DNA of 64,000 bases from Massilia sp. ZL223 (GTDB taxonomy: Bacteria; Pseudomonadota; Gammaproteobacteria; Burkholderiales; Burkholderiaceae_D). Under the pieces are notes generated by a model that worked only from the letters and a program-made list of their open reading frames with translations, was not told where the DNA came from and made no database searches. The position numbers and the translations under genes are program-made. Positions 54,833 to 63,780 of this stretch are shown here, in pieces. The stretch spans positions 178,857-242,856 of the forward strand of contig NZ_JAGPWD010000003.1 in the NCBI RefSeq assembly GCF_018119395.1, given 5' to 3'. How positions within the stretch are numbered: the stretch's first letter is position 1; every line of letters starts with the position of its first letter.

Positions 54833-56272
54833 ATGTTCGGTCTGTCCGCCCTGGATCTCGCCCGCATCCAGTTCGCCTTCACGATGTCTTTCCACATTCT
54901 GTTTCCGGCCATTACCATCGGCATGGCCAGCTACCTGGCCGTGCTCGAACTGTGCTGGCTGCGCACCAAGCGCCAGGTCTACGTCGACCTCTATCACTTC
55001 TGGCTGAAGATCTTCGCCGTCACCTTCGGCATGGGCGTGGTCTCCGGCATCGTGATGGCCTACCAGATCGGCACCAACTGGAGCTACCTGTCCGAATTCG
55101 CCGGCAGCGTCATGGGCCCGATCCTGTCCTATGAAGTCCTGACCGCCTTCTTCCTGGAAGCCGGCTTCCTGGGCGTGATGCTGTTCGGCTGGAACCGCGT
55201 CGGCCCGGCCCTGCATTTCGTCGCCACCTGCATGGTCGCCGTCGGCACCCTGATCTCCGCCACCTGGATCCTGGGCGCCAACAGCTGGATGCAGACCCCG
55301 CAGGGCTACGCCATCGAGGGCGGACGCATGGTGCCGGTGGACTGGATCGCGATCATCTTCAATCCGTCCTTTCCCTACCGCCTGGTGCACATGGTGATCG
55401 CCGCCTACCTGACCACGGCGCTGCTGGTGGGCGCTTCGGGGGCATGGCACCTGCTGCGCGGGCGCGACAACCCGGCGGTGCGCAAGATGATGTCGATGGC
55501 CATGTGGATGATCCTGCTGGTGGCCCCGGTCCAGGCCATCGTCGGCGACTTCCATGGCCTGAACACCCTCAAGCACCAGCCGGCCAAGCTGGCCGCGATG
55601 GAAGGGCACTGGCAGAACCATCCCGGCGAGGCGGTGCCGCTGCTGCTGTTCGGCATCCCCGACATGGAAGAGGAGCGCACCAGGCTGGCGGTCGGCATCC
55701 CGCACCTGGGCAGCATCATCCTGACCCACACCATGGACGGCCAGATCCCGGCCCTCAAGGACTTCCCGCGCGAAGACCGGCCGAATTCCCTGATCGTGTT
55801 CTGGAGCTTCCGCCTGATGGTGGGCCTGGGCCTCCTGATGATCGCCCTCGGCGCCTGGAGCCTGTTCCTGCGGCGCGGCGGGCGGCTGTTCCTCAACCGC
55901 GCCTTCCAGCGCTTCGCCCTGTGGATGGGGCCCGCCGGCCTGGTCGCGATCCTGGCCGGCTGGGTGACCACCGAGGTGGGACGCCAGCCCTGGGTGGTCT
56001 ATGGCGTGCTGCGCACCGCCGACGCGGTCTCGCCCCACGGCGCCGTGTCGCTGGGACTGACCCTGCTGCTGTTCGTGGTCGCCTACATGTTCGTGTTCGG
56101 GGCCGGCACTGGCTACGTGCTGCGTATGATCCGCAAGGGCCCGCAGCACTTCGAGCTGACCCACGCGCCGGAAGGCGGGCCGGGCGAGGAGCGCACGCCG
56201 AGCCGCCCGATGTCGGCGGCCGACGTGCCGAATGATGAAAATACAGACGACGACAAGCGGACGCGGAGCTGA
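54833..56272 (+). CDS. cioA: Cyanide-insensitive (bd-type) quinol oxidase subunit I
   Basis: 479 residues, about nine membrane segments. Heme ligand H21 (SFHILFPAITIG), SYEVLTAFFLEAGFLG, and GRQPWVVYG with a short Q-loop, which marks the CIO branch rather than E. coli CydA. It oxidises quinol and reduces oxygen without pumping protons and usually resists cyanide. GAAGGAAC precedes the ATG. First gene of the cioAB operon. Confidence 0.95.
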   Translation: MFGLSALDLARIQFAFTMSFHILFPAITIGMASYLAVLELCWLRTKRQVYVDLYHFWLKIFAVTFGMGVVSGIVMAYQIGTNWSYLSEFAGSVMGPILSYEVLTAFFLEAGFLGVMLFGWNRVGPALHFVATCMVAVGTLISATWILGANSWMQTPQGYAIEGGRMVPVDWIAIIFNPSFPYRLVHMVIAAYLTTALLVGASGAWHLLRGRDNPAVRKMMSMAMWMILLVAPVQAIVGDFHGLNTLKHQPAKLAAMEGHWQNHPGEAVPLLLFGIPDMEEERTRLAVGIPHLGSIILTHTMDGQIPALKDFPREDRPNSLIVFWSFRLMVGLGLLMIALGAWSLFLRRGGRLFLNRAFQRFALWMGPAGLVAILAGWVTTEVGRQPWVVYGVLRTADAVSPHGAVSLGLTLLLFVVAYMFVFGAGTGYVLRMIRKGPQHFELTHAPEGGPGEERTPSRPMSAADVPNDENTDDDKRTRS

Positions 56273-56276
56273 AGCC

Positions 56277-57296
56277 ATGGGCATCGACACTTCCATCATC
56301 TGGGCCGTCATCATCTTCTTCGCGGTCTTCATGTACGTGCTGCTGGACGGCTTCGACCTGGGCATCGGCATGCTGTTCCCCTTCACCCCCAGGAAAAAAG
56401 ACCGCGACACCATGATGAACACCGTGGCGCCGGTCTGGGACGGCAACGAGACCTGGCTGGTGCTGGGCGGGGAAGGGCTGCTGGCGGCCTTCCCGGTGGC
56501 CTACTCGATCATCCTGTCCGGCCTCTACCTGCCCCTGATCTTCATGCTGATCGGCCTGGTGTTCCGCGGCGTGGCCTTCGAATTCCGCTTCAAGGCCAAG
56601 GAACACGAGCGCCACCTGTGGGACAAGGCCTTCATCGGCGGCTCGGTGGTGGCCAGCTTCTTCCAGGGCGTCTCGCTGGGCGCCTTCCTGGACGGCATCG
56701 CGGTCTCGGGCCGCAGCTATGCCGGCGGGCCGCTCGACTGGATCGCGCCTTTCCCGCTGGCGGCCGGCATCGGCGTGATGATCGCCTATACCCTGCTGGG
56801 GGCCACCTGGCTGATCATGAAGACCGAGGGCGAGCTGCACGCGCGCATGGTCCAGGTGGCGCGGCCGTTTTCCCTGCTGCTGCTGTTCGCGATCGTCGCG
56901 GTCAGCATCTGGACCCCGCTGCGCGACCCCTTCGTCGCCGACCGCTGGTTCACCTTCCCCAACATCGTGTTCCTGGCGCCGGTGCCGATCCTGGTGGCGG
57001 CCTGCATCTTCCTGCTGCTGCGCTCGCTCAAGCGGGCGCCCCAGAAGGAACCCTTCCGGCTGCCCTTCGTACTGGCCCTGGGACTGATCTTCCTGGGCTA
57101 CAGCGGCATGGCGATCAGCATCTGGCCGCACATCGTGCCGCCCAGCATCTCGATCTGGGAAGCCGCCTCGCCGCCGGCCAGCCAGGGCTTCGCGCTGGTG
57201 GGTACGCTCTTCATCCTGCCCATCATCCTGATGTACACGGGCTGGTCGTACTGGGTGTTCCGCGGCAAGGTCAAGGCCGATGCGGGGTACCACTGA
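56277..57296 (+). CDS. cioB: Cyanide-insensitive (bd-type) quinol oxidase subunit II
   Basis: 339 residues, about eight membrane segments. Typical CydB start MGIDTSIIWAVIIFFAVF and LLDGFDLGIGMLFPF, then VWDGNETWLVLGGEGLLAAFP. ATG at 56277, after GGAGCTGAAGCC, lies four bases past the cioA stop. It stabilises subunit I hemes. Confidence 0.95.
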   Translation: MGIDTSIIWAVIIFFAVFMYVLLDGFDLGIGMLFPFTPRKKDRDTMMNTVAPVWDGNETWLVLGGEGLLAAFPVAYSIILSGLYLPLIFMLIGLVFRGVAFEFRFKAKEHERHLWDKAFIGGSVVASFFQGVSLGAFLDGIAVSGRSYAGGPLDWIAPFPLAAGIGVMIAYTLLGATWLIMKTEGELHARMVQVARPFSLLLLFAIVAVSIWTPLRDPFVADRWFTFPNIVFLAPVPILVAACIFLLLRSLKRAPQKEPFRLPFVLALGLIFLGYSGMAISIWPHIVPPSISIWEAASPPASQGFALVGTLFILPIILMYTGWSYWVFRGKVKADAGYH

Positions 57297-57436
57297 TGGA
57301 GGCGAGCAAGCCCAGCGGGCGCGAATGGGCGCGCCGCCTCGCCTGGATGGCGGCCCTCTGGCTGGGCGGGGTCGCCACCCTGGCGCTGGTGGCCTTTGTG
57401 CTGCGGATGATCATGCGGGCGGCGGGAATGCGTTGA
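57296..57436 (+). CDS. DUF2474 small membrane protein of CIO oxidase
   Basis: 46 residues: basic N-terminus (REWARRLAW) and one membrane helix (about 17-40, WMAALWLGGVATLALVAFVL) ending RMIMRAAGM. The pattern matches DUF2474, the small third protein coded after cioB in many proteobacteria, probably the counterpart of CydX. ATGA overlap with cioB. Confidence 0.85.
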   Translation: MEASKPSGREWARRLAWMAALWLGGVATLALVAFVLRMIMRAAGMR

Positions 57437-57482
57437 AGAAGCAAGCGTGCGCGCTGTCCTGCACGGGAGGAATACACTTCTC

Positions 57483-58181
57483 ATGAACCTTTGCCAACAG
57501 GAGAGCAGGACAGTGACCATCCCGAGCGCGCCCACTCTCGACCGACCCGCCGGCCAGTCGCTGGCCCCCCCGCTGAGTGGAGAGGAGCAGGCGCGCGCCG
57601 ACCTGTATGCCTTGCTGTCGCGGCTGCTGCTGGCTCCGCCGGACGCCGAGCTGCTGGAGGCGCTCGCCTCAAGCGACCCCATCATTGCCCAGGGCGGCGA
57701 ACTGGCCCTGGAACAGGCCTGGGAGCAGCTGACCCTGGCCTCCGCCGTCATGGACCCGCAAGCCGTGGCCGACGAGTTCGGCCAGCTGTTCGTCAGCATC
57801 GGCTCGCCCCCCGTCAATCCCTACGGTTCCCGCTACCTGTCCGGCTACATCAACGACGCCCCGCTGGCCGAGCTCCGCGCCGACCTGGCGCGCCTCAGGC
57901 TGGCCCGGGTGCGCGGGGTGGGGGAGTTCGAAGACCACCTGGGCGCGCTGTGCGAAACCATGCGCGTGCTGGTCGCGGGCGGCCCGGGCATCGCCCGCCA
58001 TCCGGTGGCCGAGCAAAAGCAGTTTTTCGAGGCCCACATCGCGCCCTGGTACGAGCGCGCGGTGGCCGACATCGCCGGCGCCGAGGGCGCCAACTACTAC
58101 AGGCTCGTTGCGCGGCTGGCCGGGACTTTCCTGGCGATCGAGGCCGAAGCATTCGTGCTCGGGGAGGAGACCCATGACTGA
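57483..58181 (+). CDS. TorD-family chaperone for formate dehydrogenase
   Basis: About 232 residues, helical, with the family motif FGQLFVSIGSPPVNPYGS and EFEDHLGALCETM. Such chaperones bind the Tat signal and guide molybdenum-cofactor insertion. Two starts are possible: ATG at 57483 with GGAGG upstream, and GTG at 57513 with AGGAG upstream; I use the first. Overlaps the next gene by 8 bp. First gene of the fdh operon. Confidence 0.88.
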   Translation: MNLCQQESRTVTIPSAPTLDRPAGQSLAPPLSGEEQARADLYALLSRLLLAPPDAELLEALASSDPIIAQGGELALEQAWEQLTLASAVMDPQAVADEFGQLFVSIGSPPVNPYGSRYLSGYINDAPLAELRADLARLRLARVRGVGEFEDHLGALCETMRVLVAGGPGIARHPVAEQKQFFEAHIAPWYERAVADIAGAEGANYYRLVARLAGTFLAIEAEAFVLGEETHD

Positions 58182-58452
58182 ACATACCGACATGGCCCGC
58201 GTCGAGGCCAATGCCGTCAGCGTCGATGTTAGCGCTGCAACGGCGGCGTCCGGCGGGCAGGAACAGGCGCCGGACCCATCGCGCCGCGGCTTCCTGAAGG
58301 CGGCGCCGCTGGGCGCCCTGGCCGTCGTCACCGGCAGCACCCAGGCCGAGGAAGCCAATCCGGCCGCGCCCGCCAGTGCGCCCCAGGCCAAGCGCGGCTA
58401 CCACGAGACCGATCACATCCGACGTTATTACCAGTCCGCCGCCTATTGGTGA
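58174..58452 (+). CDS. Formate dehydrogenase region Tat-target protein
   Basis: 92 residues. A Tat signal SRRGFLKAAPLGALAVV (about 37-53) and a conserved tail HETDHIRRYYQSAAYW. I recall this as the small Tat-target protein of respiratory formate dehydrogenase operons (TIGR02811 type). It overlaps the chaperone gene and ends 22 bp before fdhA. Confidence 0.88.
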   Translation: MTEHTDMARVEANAVSVDVSAATAASGGQEQAPDPSRRGFLKAAPLGALAVVTGSTQAEEANPAAPASAPQAKRGYHETDHIRRYYQSAAYW

Positions 58453-58474
58453 GCGCAACAGGAGGAGCCAGTCC

Positions 58475-61297
58475 ATGTCCCTCGTAAAGACGACGCACGA
58501 CAGCGCGCTGAAGCGCCGGCGTTTCCTGGTCGGGGCCGGCGTCGCCGCCGGCGCCGGCGCGCTGGCCCGGCACCTGCCGCTGAACGTGATCGAACCGGCC
58601 GAAGCCGCCGACCCGGTGCCCAACGCGCCGGTGCCCACCGAGATCAAGCGCACCATCTGCAGCCACTGTTCGGTCGGCTGCTCGGTGGATGCGGTGGTCG
58701 CCAACGGCGTCTGGGTGCGCCAGGAAGCGGCCTTCGACTCGCCGATCAATATGGGCGCCCACTGCGCCAAGGGCGCCTCGGTGCGCGAGCACGCCTTCGG
58801 CGAGCACCGCCTGCGCTACCCGATGAAACTGGTGGGCGGCAAGTACCAGCGCATCTCCTGGGACCAGGCCATCAACGAGATCGGCGACAAGCTGCTGCAG
58901 CTGCGCCAGCACGCCGGCCCCGACGCCCTGATGGTGATCGGCAGTTCCAAGCACAACAACGAACAAGCCTATTTGCTGCGCAAGTGGGTCTCGTTCTGGG
59001 GCTCGAACAACTGCGACCACCAGGCGCGCATCTGCCACTCGACCACGGTCGCGGGCGTGGCCCAGACCTTCGGCTACGGCGCGATGACGAACTCCTTCAA
59101 TGACTTGCACCACAGCAAGGCGGTGCTCTTCATCGGTTCCAACCCGGCCGAGGCCCACCCGATCTCGATGCTGCACTTCCTGCACGCCAAGGAACTGGGC
59201 GCGAAGATGATCGTGATCGACCCGCGCTTCACCCGCACGGCGCGCTTCGCCCACCACTACGTGCGCGTGCGCCCGGGCACCGACATCCCGCTGGTGTGGG
59301 GCATGCTGTGGCACATCTTCCAGAACGGCTGGGAAGACAAGAACTTCATCAACCAGCGCACCTACGGCATGGAGGACGTGCGCAAGGAAGTCGCCAAGTG
59401 GACGCCAGATAAAGTGTCGGACGTCACCGGCGTGCCGGAATCGGCGGTGCGCATGGCGGCCGAGATGCTGGCCACCAACCGGCCATCCTCGGTCGTCTGG
59501 TGCATGGGCATCACCCAGCACCACGTGGGCACCGCCAACGTGCGCGCGCTCTGCATCCTGCAGCTGGCGCTGGGCAACATCGGCGTCCCGGGCGGCGGCG
59601 CCAACATCTACCGCGGCCACGACAATGTCCAGGGCGCCACCGACGTCGGCCCCAACGGCGAGTCGCTGCCGGGCTACTATGGCCTGGCGGAAGGCTCCTG
59701 GAAGCACTTCGCCAATGTCTGGGGCGTCGACTACAACTGGATCCTGTCGCGCTTCGCCTCCAAGGAGCTGATGGAAAAGCCCGGCATCACGGTGTCGCGC
59801 TGGTTCGACGCGGTAAACGAGCAGAACAAGTTCGTCGACCAGCCGAGCAACCTGCGCGCCGTGTTCTACTGGGGCCACGCGCCCAACAGCCAGACCCGCC
59901 TGCCGGACATGAAGGCGGCGATGCAGAAGCTCGACATGCTGGTGGTGATCGATCCCTACCCCAGCATGACGGCCTCCATGCACGGGCGCACCGACGGCGT
60001 CTACCTGCTGCCGGCCGCGTCCCAGTTCGAGACCCAGGGTTCCTGCACCGCCTCCAACCGCTCCATTCAATGGCGCGAGCGGGTCATCATGCCCTTGTTC
60101 GAGTGCAAGACCGACCACGAGATCATGTACCTGTTCGCGCGCAAGCTGGGATTCGCCGAGCAGCTGTGCAAGAACATCAAGGTGGTGCACAACGAGCCCG
60201 TGGTCGAGGACATCCTGCGCGAGATCAACCGCTCCTGCTGGACCATCGGCTACACCGGCTGCTCGCCGGAGCGCCTCAAGCTCCACATGGAGAACAAGCA
60301 CACCTTCAACCCGACCACGATGCGGGCCGATTCCGGGCCCTGCAAGGGCGACTACTACGGCCTGCCGTGGCCGTGCTGGGGCACGCCGGAAATGAAGCAC
60401 CCGGGCACGCCCATCCTGTACGACATCAGCAAGCCGGTGGCCGAGGGCGGCATGCCCTTCCGCGCCAACTGGGGCGTGGAGCACAACGGCGAAACCCTGC
60501 TGGCGGCCGACGGCTCGACCAACAAGGACAGCCAGCTGGACGTCGGCTACCCCGAGTTCGACCACGTGTTCCTGAAGAAGCTGGGCTGGTGGAGCGAGCT
60601 CACGCCGGCCGAGCAGGCCATGGCCGAGGGCAAGAACTGGAAGACCGACAATTCGGGCGGCATCATCCGCGTCGTCATCGCCCACGGCTGCGCGCCCTGG
60701 GGCAATGCGCGGGCGCGCTGCAATGTGTGGAACTTCCCGGACCCGGTCCCTGTGCACCGCGAACCGCTGTCCTCGCCGCGCCGCGACCTGGTCGCCAAGT
60801 ACCCGACCTACGACGACAAGGCCGCCTTCTGGCGCCTGCCGACCCTGTACAAGTCGGTGCAGGCGGTCGACTTCTCCAAGGACTTCCCGCTGATCATGAC
60901 CTCGGGGCGCCTGGTCGAGTACGAGGGCGGCGGCGAAGAGACCCGTTCCAACCCCTGGCTGGCCGAGCTGCAGCAGAACATGTTCGTCGAGATCAACCCG
61001 CGCGACGCCCAGCAGATCGGCGCCCGGGTGGGCGAGTACGTCTGGGTCGAGAGCCCCAACGGCGCCCGCCTCAAGATGATGGCCATGGTCACCGAGCGCG
61101 TTCCCGTGGGCCTGGTGTGGATGCCCTTCCACTTCGGCGGCTGGTGGATGGGCGAGGACCTGGAGCGCCACTATCCCGAGGGCGGGGCCCCGACCGTGCG
61201 CGGCGAGGCCTGCAACACGGCCTGGACCTATGGCTATGACGCCGTGACGATGATGCAGGAAACCAAAGTGTCGCTGTGCCGCGTGGTGCGGGCCTGA
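58475..61297 (+). CDS. fdhA: Formate dehydrogenase catalytic subunit (Cys-type, Tat-exported)
   Basis: 940 residues. Tat signal KRRRFLVGAGVAAGAGALA, a 4Fe-4S site from CSHCSVGC (about 62-69) with a further C, and the molybdopterin active site C187-H188 in RICHSTTVAG: cysteine instead of selenocysteine. MGD-binding motifs follow (GSNPAEAHPISM, GVPGGGANIYRGHDNVQGATDVG). It oxidises formate to CO2 in the periplasm. AGGAGGAG precedes the ATG. Confidence 0.94.
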   Translation: MSLVKTTHDSALKRRRFLVGAGVAAGAGALARHLPLNVIEPAEAADPVPNAPVPTEIKRTICSHCSVGCSVDAVVANGVWVRQEAAFDSPINMGAHCAKGASVREHAFGEHRLRYPMKLVGGKYQRISWDQAINEIGDKLLQLRQHAGPDALMVIGSSKHNNEQAYLLRKWVSFWGSNNCDHQARICHSTTVAGVAQTFGYGAMTNSFNDLHHSKAVLFIGSNPAEAHPISMLHFLHAKELGAKMIVIDPRFTRTARFAHHYVRVRPGTDIPLVWGMLWHIFQNGWEDKNFINQRTYGMEDVRKEVAKWTPDKVSDVTGVPESAVRMAAEMLATNRPSSVVWCMGITQHHVGTANVRALCILQLALGNIGVPGGGANIYRGHDNVQGATDVGPNGESLPGYYGLAEGSWKHFANVWGVDYNWILSRFASKELMEKPGITVSRWFDAVNEQNKFVDQPSNLRAVFYWGHAPNSQTRLPDMKAAMQKLDMLVVIDPYPSMTASMHGRTDGVYLLPAASQFETQGSCTASNRSIQWRERVIMPLFECKTDHEIMYLFARKLGFAEQLCKNIKVVHNEPVVEDILREINRSCWTIGYTGCSPERLKLHMENKHTFNPTTMRADSGPCKGDYYGLPWPCWGTPEMKHPGTPILYDISKPVAEGGMPFRANWGVEHNGETLLAADGSTNKDSQLDVGYPEFDHVFLKKLGWWSELTPAEQAMAEGKNWKTDNSGGIIRVVIAHGCAPWGNARARCNVWNFPDPVPVHREPLSSPRRDLVAKYPTYDDKAAFWRLPTLYKSVQAVDFSKDFPLIMTSGRLVEYEGGGEETRSNPWLAELQQNMFVEINPRDAQQIGARVGEYVWVESPNGARLKMMAMVTERVPVGLVWMPFHFGGWWMGEDLERHYPEGGAPTVRGEACNTAWTYGYDAVTMMQETKVSLCRVVRA

Positions 61298-61324
61298 CGA
61301 GACAGAAGAGCAGAGGAGACTGAT

Positions 61325-62008
61325 ATGGCTGCGAGGATGAAGTTCATCTGCGACACCGAGCGCTGCATCGACTGCAACGGTTGCGTGACCGCCTGCAAGA
61401 ACGAGCACGAGACGCCCTGGGGTGTGAACCGCCGGCGCGTGGTGACGATCAACGACGGCGTGCCGGGCGAGCGCTCGGTCTCGGTCGCCTGCATGCACTG
61501 CACCGACGCCCCTTGCCTGGCGGTGTGCCCGACCAATTGCATCTACCACACCGAGGACGGCATCGTCCTGCACAGCAAGGACCAGTGCATCGGCTGCGGC
61601 TACTGCTTCTACGCCTGCCCGTTCGGGGCGCCGCAGTTCCCGGAGACCGGCCTGTTCAACCACCGCGGCAAGATGGACAAGTGCACCTTCTGCGCCGGCG
61701 GCCCGGAACCGGACACCTCGGAAGCGGAGTTCAAGAAGTACGGACGCAACCGCATCGCCGAGGGCAAGCTGCCGGCCTGCGCCGAGCAGTGCGGCACCAA
61801 GGCCTTGCTGGCCGGCGAAGCCAACATCGTCGCCGATATCTACCGCCAGCGCGTCGAGACCCGCGGCTACGGTCCCGAGCTGTGGGGCTGGAAGATCGCC
61901 TATGGCCGCCCCAAGCGCGGCGGAGAGATCAAGGCCAAGGGCAACCTGCCGCGCGAGAACCAGAAAGCCAACGATTTCCAGAACGGCGGCGGGAGGTTCC
62001 CGACATGA
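61325..62008 (+). CDS. fdhB: Formate dehydrogenase iron-sulfur subunit
   Basis: 227 residues of the four-cluster ferredoxin type: CIDCNGCVTACKNE, CMHCTDAPCLAVCP, CIGCGYCFYACP and CTFC..CAEQC. It carries electrons from the catalytic subunit to the cytochrome b. No signal peptide of its own; exported with FdhA. ATGA overlap with the next gene. Confidence 0.94.
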   Translation: MAARMKFICDTERCIDCNGCVTACKNEHETPWGVNRRRVVTINDGVPGERSVSVACMHCTDAPCLAVCPTNCIYHTEDGIVLHSKDQCIGCGYCFYACPFGAPQFPETGLFNHRGKMDKCTFCAGGPEPDTSEAEFKKYGRNRIAEGKLPACAEQCGTKALLAGEANIVADIYRQRVETRGYGPELWGWKIAYGRPKRGGEIKAKGNLPRENQKANDFQNGGGRFPT

Positions 62009-62235
62009 AAGCACTCATGAAGCCACTGAGACTGATTGCCGCCGCGGCGCTGCCGCTGCTGCTGGCCGGCTGCCTCGAAGTCGACCAGCACCCCGCCTGG
62101 CTCAAGGGCGAATACGCCGGCAAGGAAGATCCGCGTCCCTACCAGACGCGTTTCCACAATGACCGGATGGCCTGGTGGGCGGCGATGGAAAACCGCAACA
62201 TGAAGCAGAACGAGTACAACCGGGCCAACCCCTGA
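62005..62235 (+). CDS. Small lipoprotein of the formate dehydrogenase operon
   Basis: 76 residues. Signal peptide with lipobox LLAGC (Cys at 23), followed by LEVDQHPAWLKGEYAGKEDPRPYQ and a Trp/Asn-rich tail. Placed between fdhB and fdhC with ATGA overlap, so it is part of the operon. Function unknown; perhaps it assists assembly at the periplasmic face. Confidence 0.82.
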   Translation: MKALMKPLRLIAAAALPLLLAGCLEVDQHPAWLKGEYAGKEDPRPYQTRFHNDRMAWWAAMENRNMKQNEYNRANP

Positions 62236-62248
62236 CGAGGAGCCATCC

Positions 62249-63325
62249 ATGCGAGCGAACCTGATGCTGTTACGCGCGATCCTGCTCCTCGCGGCCGCGC
62301 TGGTGCTGCCGGCAAGCTGGGCCGGCGTGCCCAACGAGCGCGCCGAGCCCGCCTATGCGGAAGAGCAGACCATGCTCCAGATCGAGGGCGATTCGCGCGT
62401 GCCCGAACCCGGCCTGAACCAGGCCGCTTCCGGCCGCGTGCACCTGGACCGCCACTTCCTCGGCCAGTACGGCGACAACGAAGCCAACGTCATCGTCCAG
62501 CGCGGCGGCAATACCTGGCGCCACCTGCGCAACGGGCCGCTCGCCACCATCGCCGGCATCATCCTGCTGGTGGTGCCGCTGCTGATCCTGATCTTCTACC
62601 AGACGGTCGGTCCGATGCGCGAAGAGCCGCGCTCCGGCCGCACGATCCAGCGCTTCAGCCGCTGGGAGCGCCAGGTGCACTGGGCCACGGCCTTCAGCTT
62701 CATCGCGCTGGCGGTCACCGGCATCATCATCATGTTCGGCAAGAAGATCATGCTGCCGTGGATGGGCCATACCCTGTTCTCCTGGGTGGCCATCATCTCG
62801 AAATACCTGCACAACTTCGTCGGCCCGCTGTTCATCCTGTGCTCGATCCTGATGTTCTTCACCTTCGTTCGGCGCAACTTCTTCAACCGCAACGACTGGC
62901 AATGGGTGAAGCAGGGAGGGGGGCTGGTCTCGCACAAGCACGTGCCGGCCGGCTTCTTCAACGCCGGCGAGAAGACCTGGTTCTGGCTCGGCGTCACCCT
63001 GCTGGGCCTGGTGATGTCGATCACCGGCCTGATTCTCGACTTCGTCACCTTCGGCCAGACCCGCTATGTGATGCAGGTGGCGAACTACCTGCATATCGGC
63101 GGCTCCGCGCTCTACATCGCCGCCGCCATGGGCCACATCTACATCGGCACCTGGGGAACCCCGGGGGCCTACGAGGCCATGCGCTACGGCACCGTGGACG
63201 AGGAATGGGCGCGCGCCCACCACGCGCTGTGGTACGAGCAGGTGAAGAACGGCACGGTGTCGGGCGCGAGCCGCGCGACCGGGCCGGGAACGGTTCCGCC
63301 GCCTCGCCCAGGCCCTGCGCATTGA
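62249..63325 (+). CDS. fdhC: Formate dehydrogenase cytochrome b556 subunit
   Basis: 358 residues. An N-terminal signal-like segment, then a periplasmic part (about 30-95) and four or five membrane helices (about 110-310) with heme-ligand histidines in WERQVHWATAFSFIALAVTG and YLHNFVGPLFI. It passes electrons to quinone. The N-terminal extension exceeds that of E. coli FdnI, a feature seen in FdhC of this operon type. GAGGAGCC precedes the ATG. Confidence 0.93.
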   Translation: MRANLMLLRAILLLAAALVLPASWAGVPNERAEPAYAEEQTMLQIEGDSRVPEPGLNQAASGRVHLDRHFLGQYGDNEANVIVQRGGNTWRHLRNGPLATIAGIILLVVPLLILIFYQTVGPMREEPRSGRTIQRFSRWERQVHWATAFSFIALAVTGIIIMFGKKIMLPWMGHTLFSWVAIISKYLHNFVGPLFILCSILMFFTFVRRNFFNRNDWQWVKQGGGLVSHKHVPAGFFNAGEKTWFWLGVTLLGLVMSITGLILDFVTFGQTRYVMQVANYLHIGGSALYIAAAMGHIYIGTWGTPGAYEAMRYGTVDEEWARAHHALWYEQVKNGTVSGASRATGPGTVPPPRPGPAH

Positions 63326-63333
63326 GGACAGCC

Positions 63334-63780
63334 ATGAAAACGACCAGCATCCTGATCCCCTTCGCCCTGGCGGCGCTCGTCCTGACCGCCGGCTGCGACC
63401 GCAACCGCGCGGCCCACGTGGCCGGCATCGAACAGACCAAGTTCCCGGGCCAGGTGACGGCCGGCGGCGGCACCAGCGGCGAGATCCTGGAAAAGAACAA
63501 GCCGCCGACCACCGACGCCACCTATGCGGGCGGCACGCCGGGCATCGCGGGCGGCTCGGGCGGCACTACGGGCGGCGCGGCCACGGCAGGCACCGTCCAC
63601 GAAACCGGGCAGGGGCCGGACAAGGGCGTCACCAATCCGGGCGGCAGCAGCCAGGGCACCCAGGTGCCGTCGGGCGACAACCCGCCGCCGGCGCCGCCGC
63701 CCGCCAACCAGCCGACCGCCCCGGCCAGCAATACCGCGCCCAAAGGGCCGGCCGCGCCGGGCACGATGGGGAGCAAATGA
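63334..63780 (+). CDS. Low-complexity lipoprotein downstream of fdhC
   Basis: 148 residues. Lipobox LTAGC (Cys at about 21) followed by DRNRAAHVAGIEQTKFPGQV, then a Gly/Thr/Pro-rich low-complexity tail (GGTPGIAGGSGGTTGG, PPPAPPPANQPTAP). Starts 8 bp after fdhC and touches the next gene (ATGATG). Function unknown. Confidence 0.78.
   Translation: MKTTSILIPFALAALVLTAGCDRNRAAHVAGIEQTKFPGQVTAGGGTSGEILEKNKPPTTDATYAGGTPGIAGGSGGTTGGAATAGTVHETGQGPDKGVTNPGGSSQGTQVPSGDNPPPAPPPANQPTAPASNTAPKGPAAPGTMGSK

Noticed and set aside
58328..62014. 1228-codon antisense frame across fdhA and fdhB
   Set aside because: Shadow of the formate dehydrogenase genes; no plausible start context and no recognisable domain.
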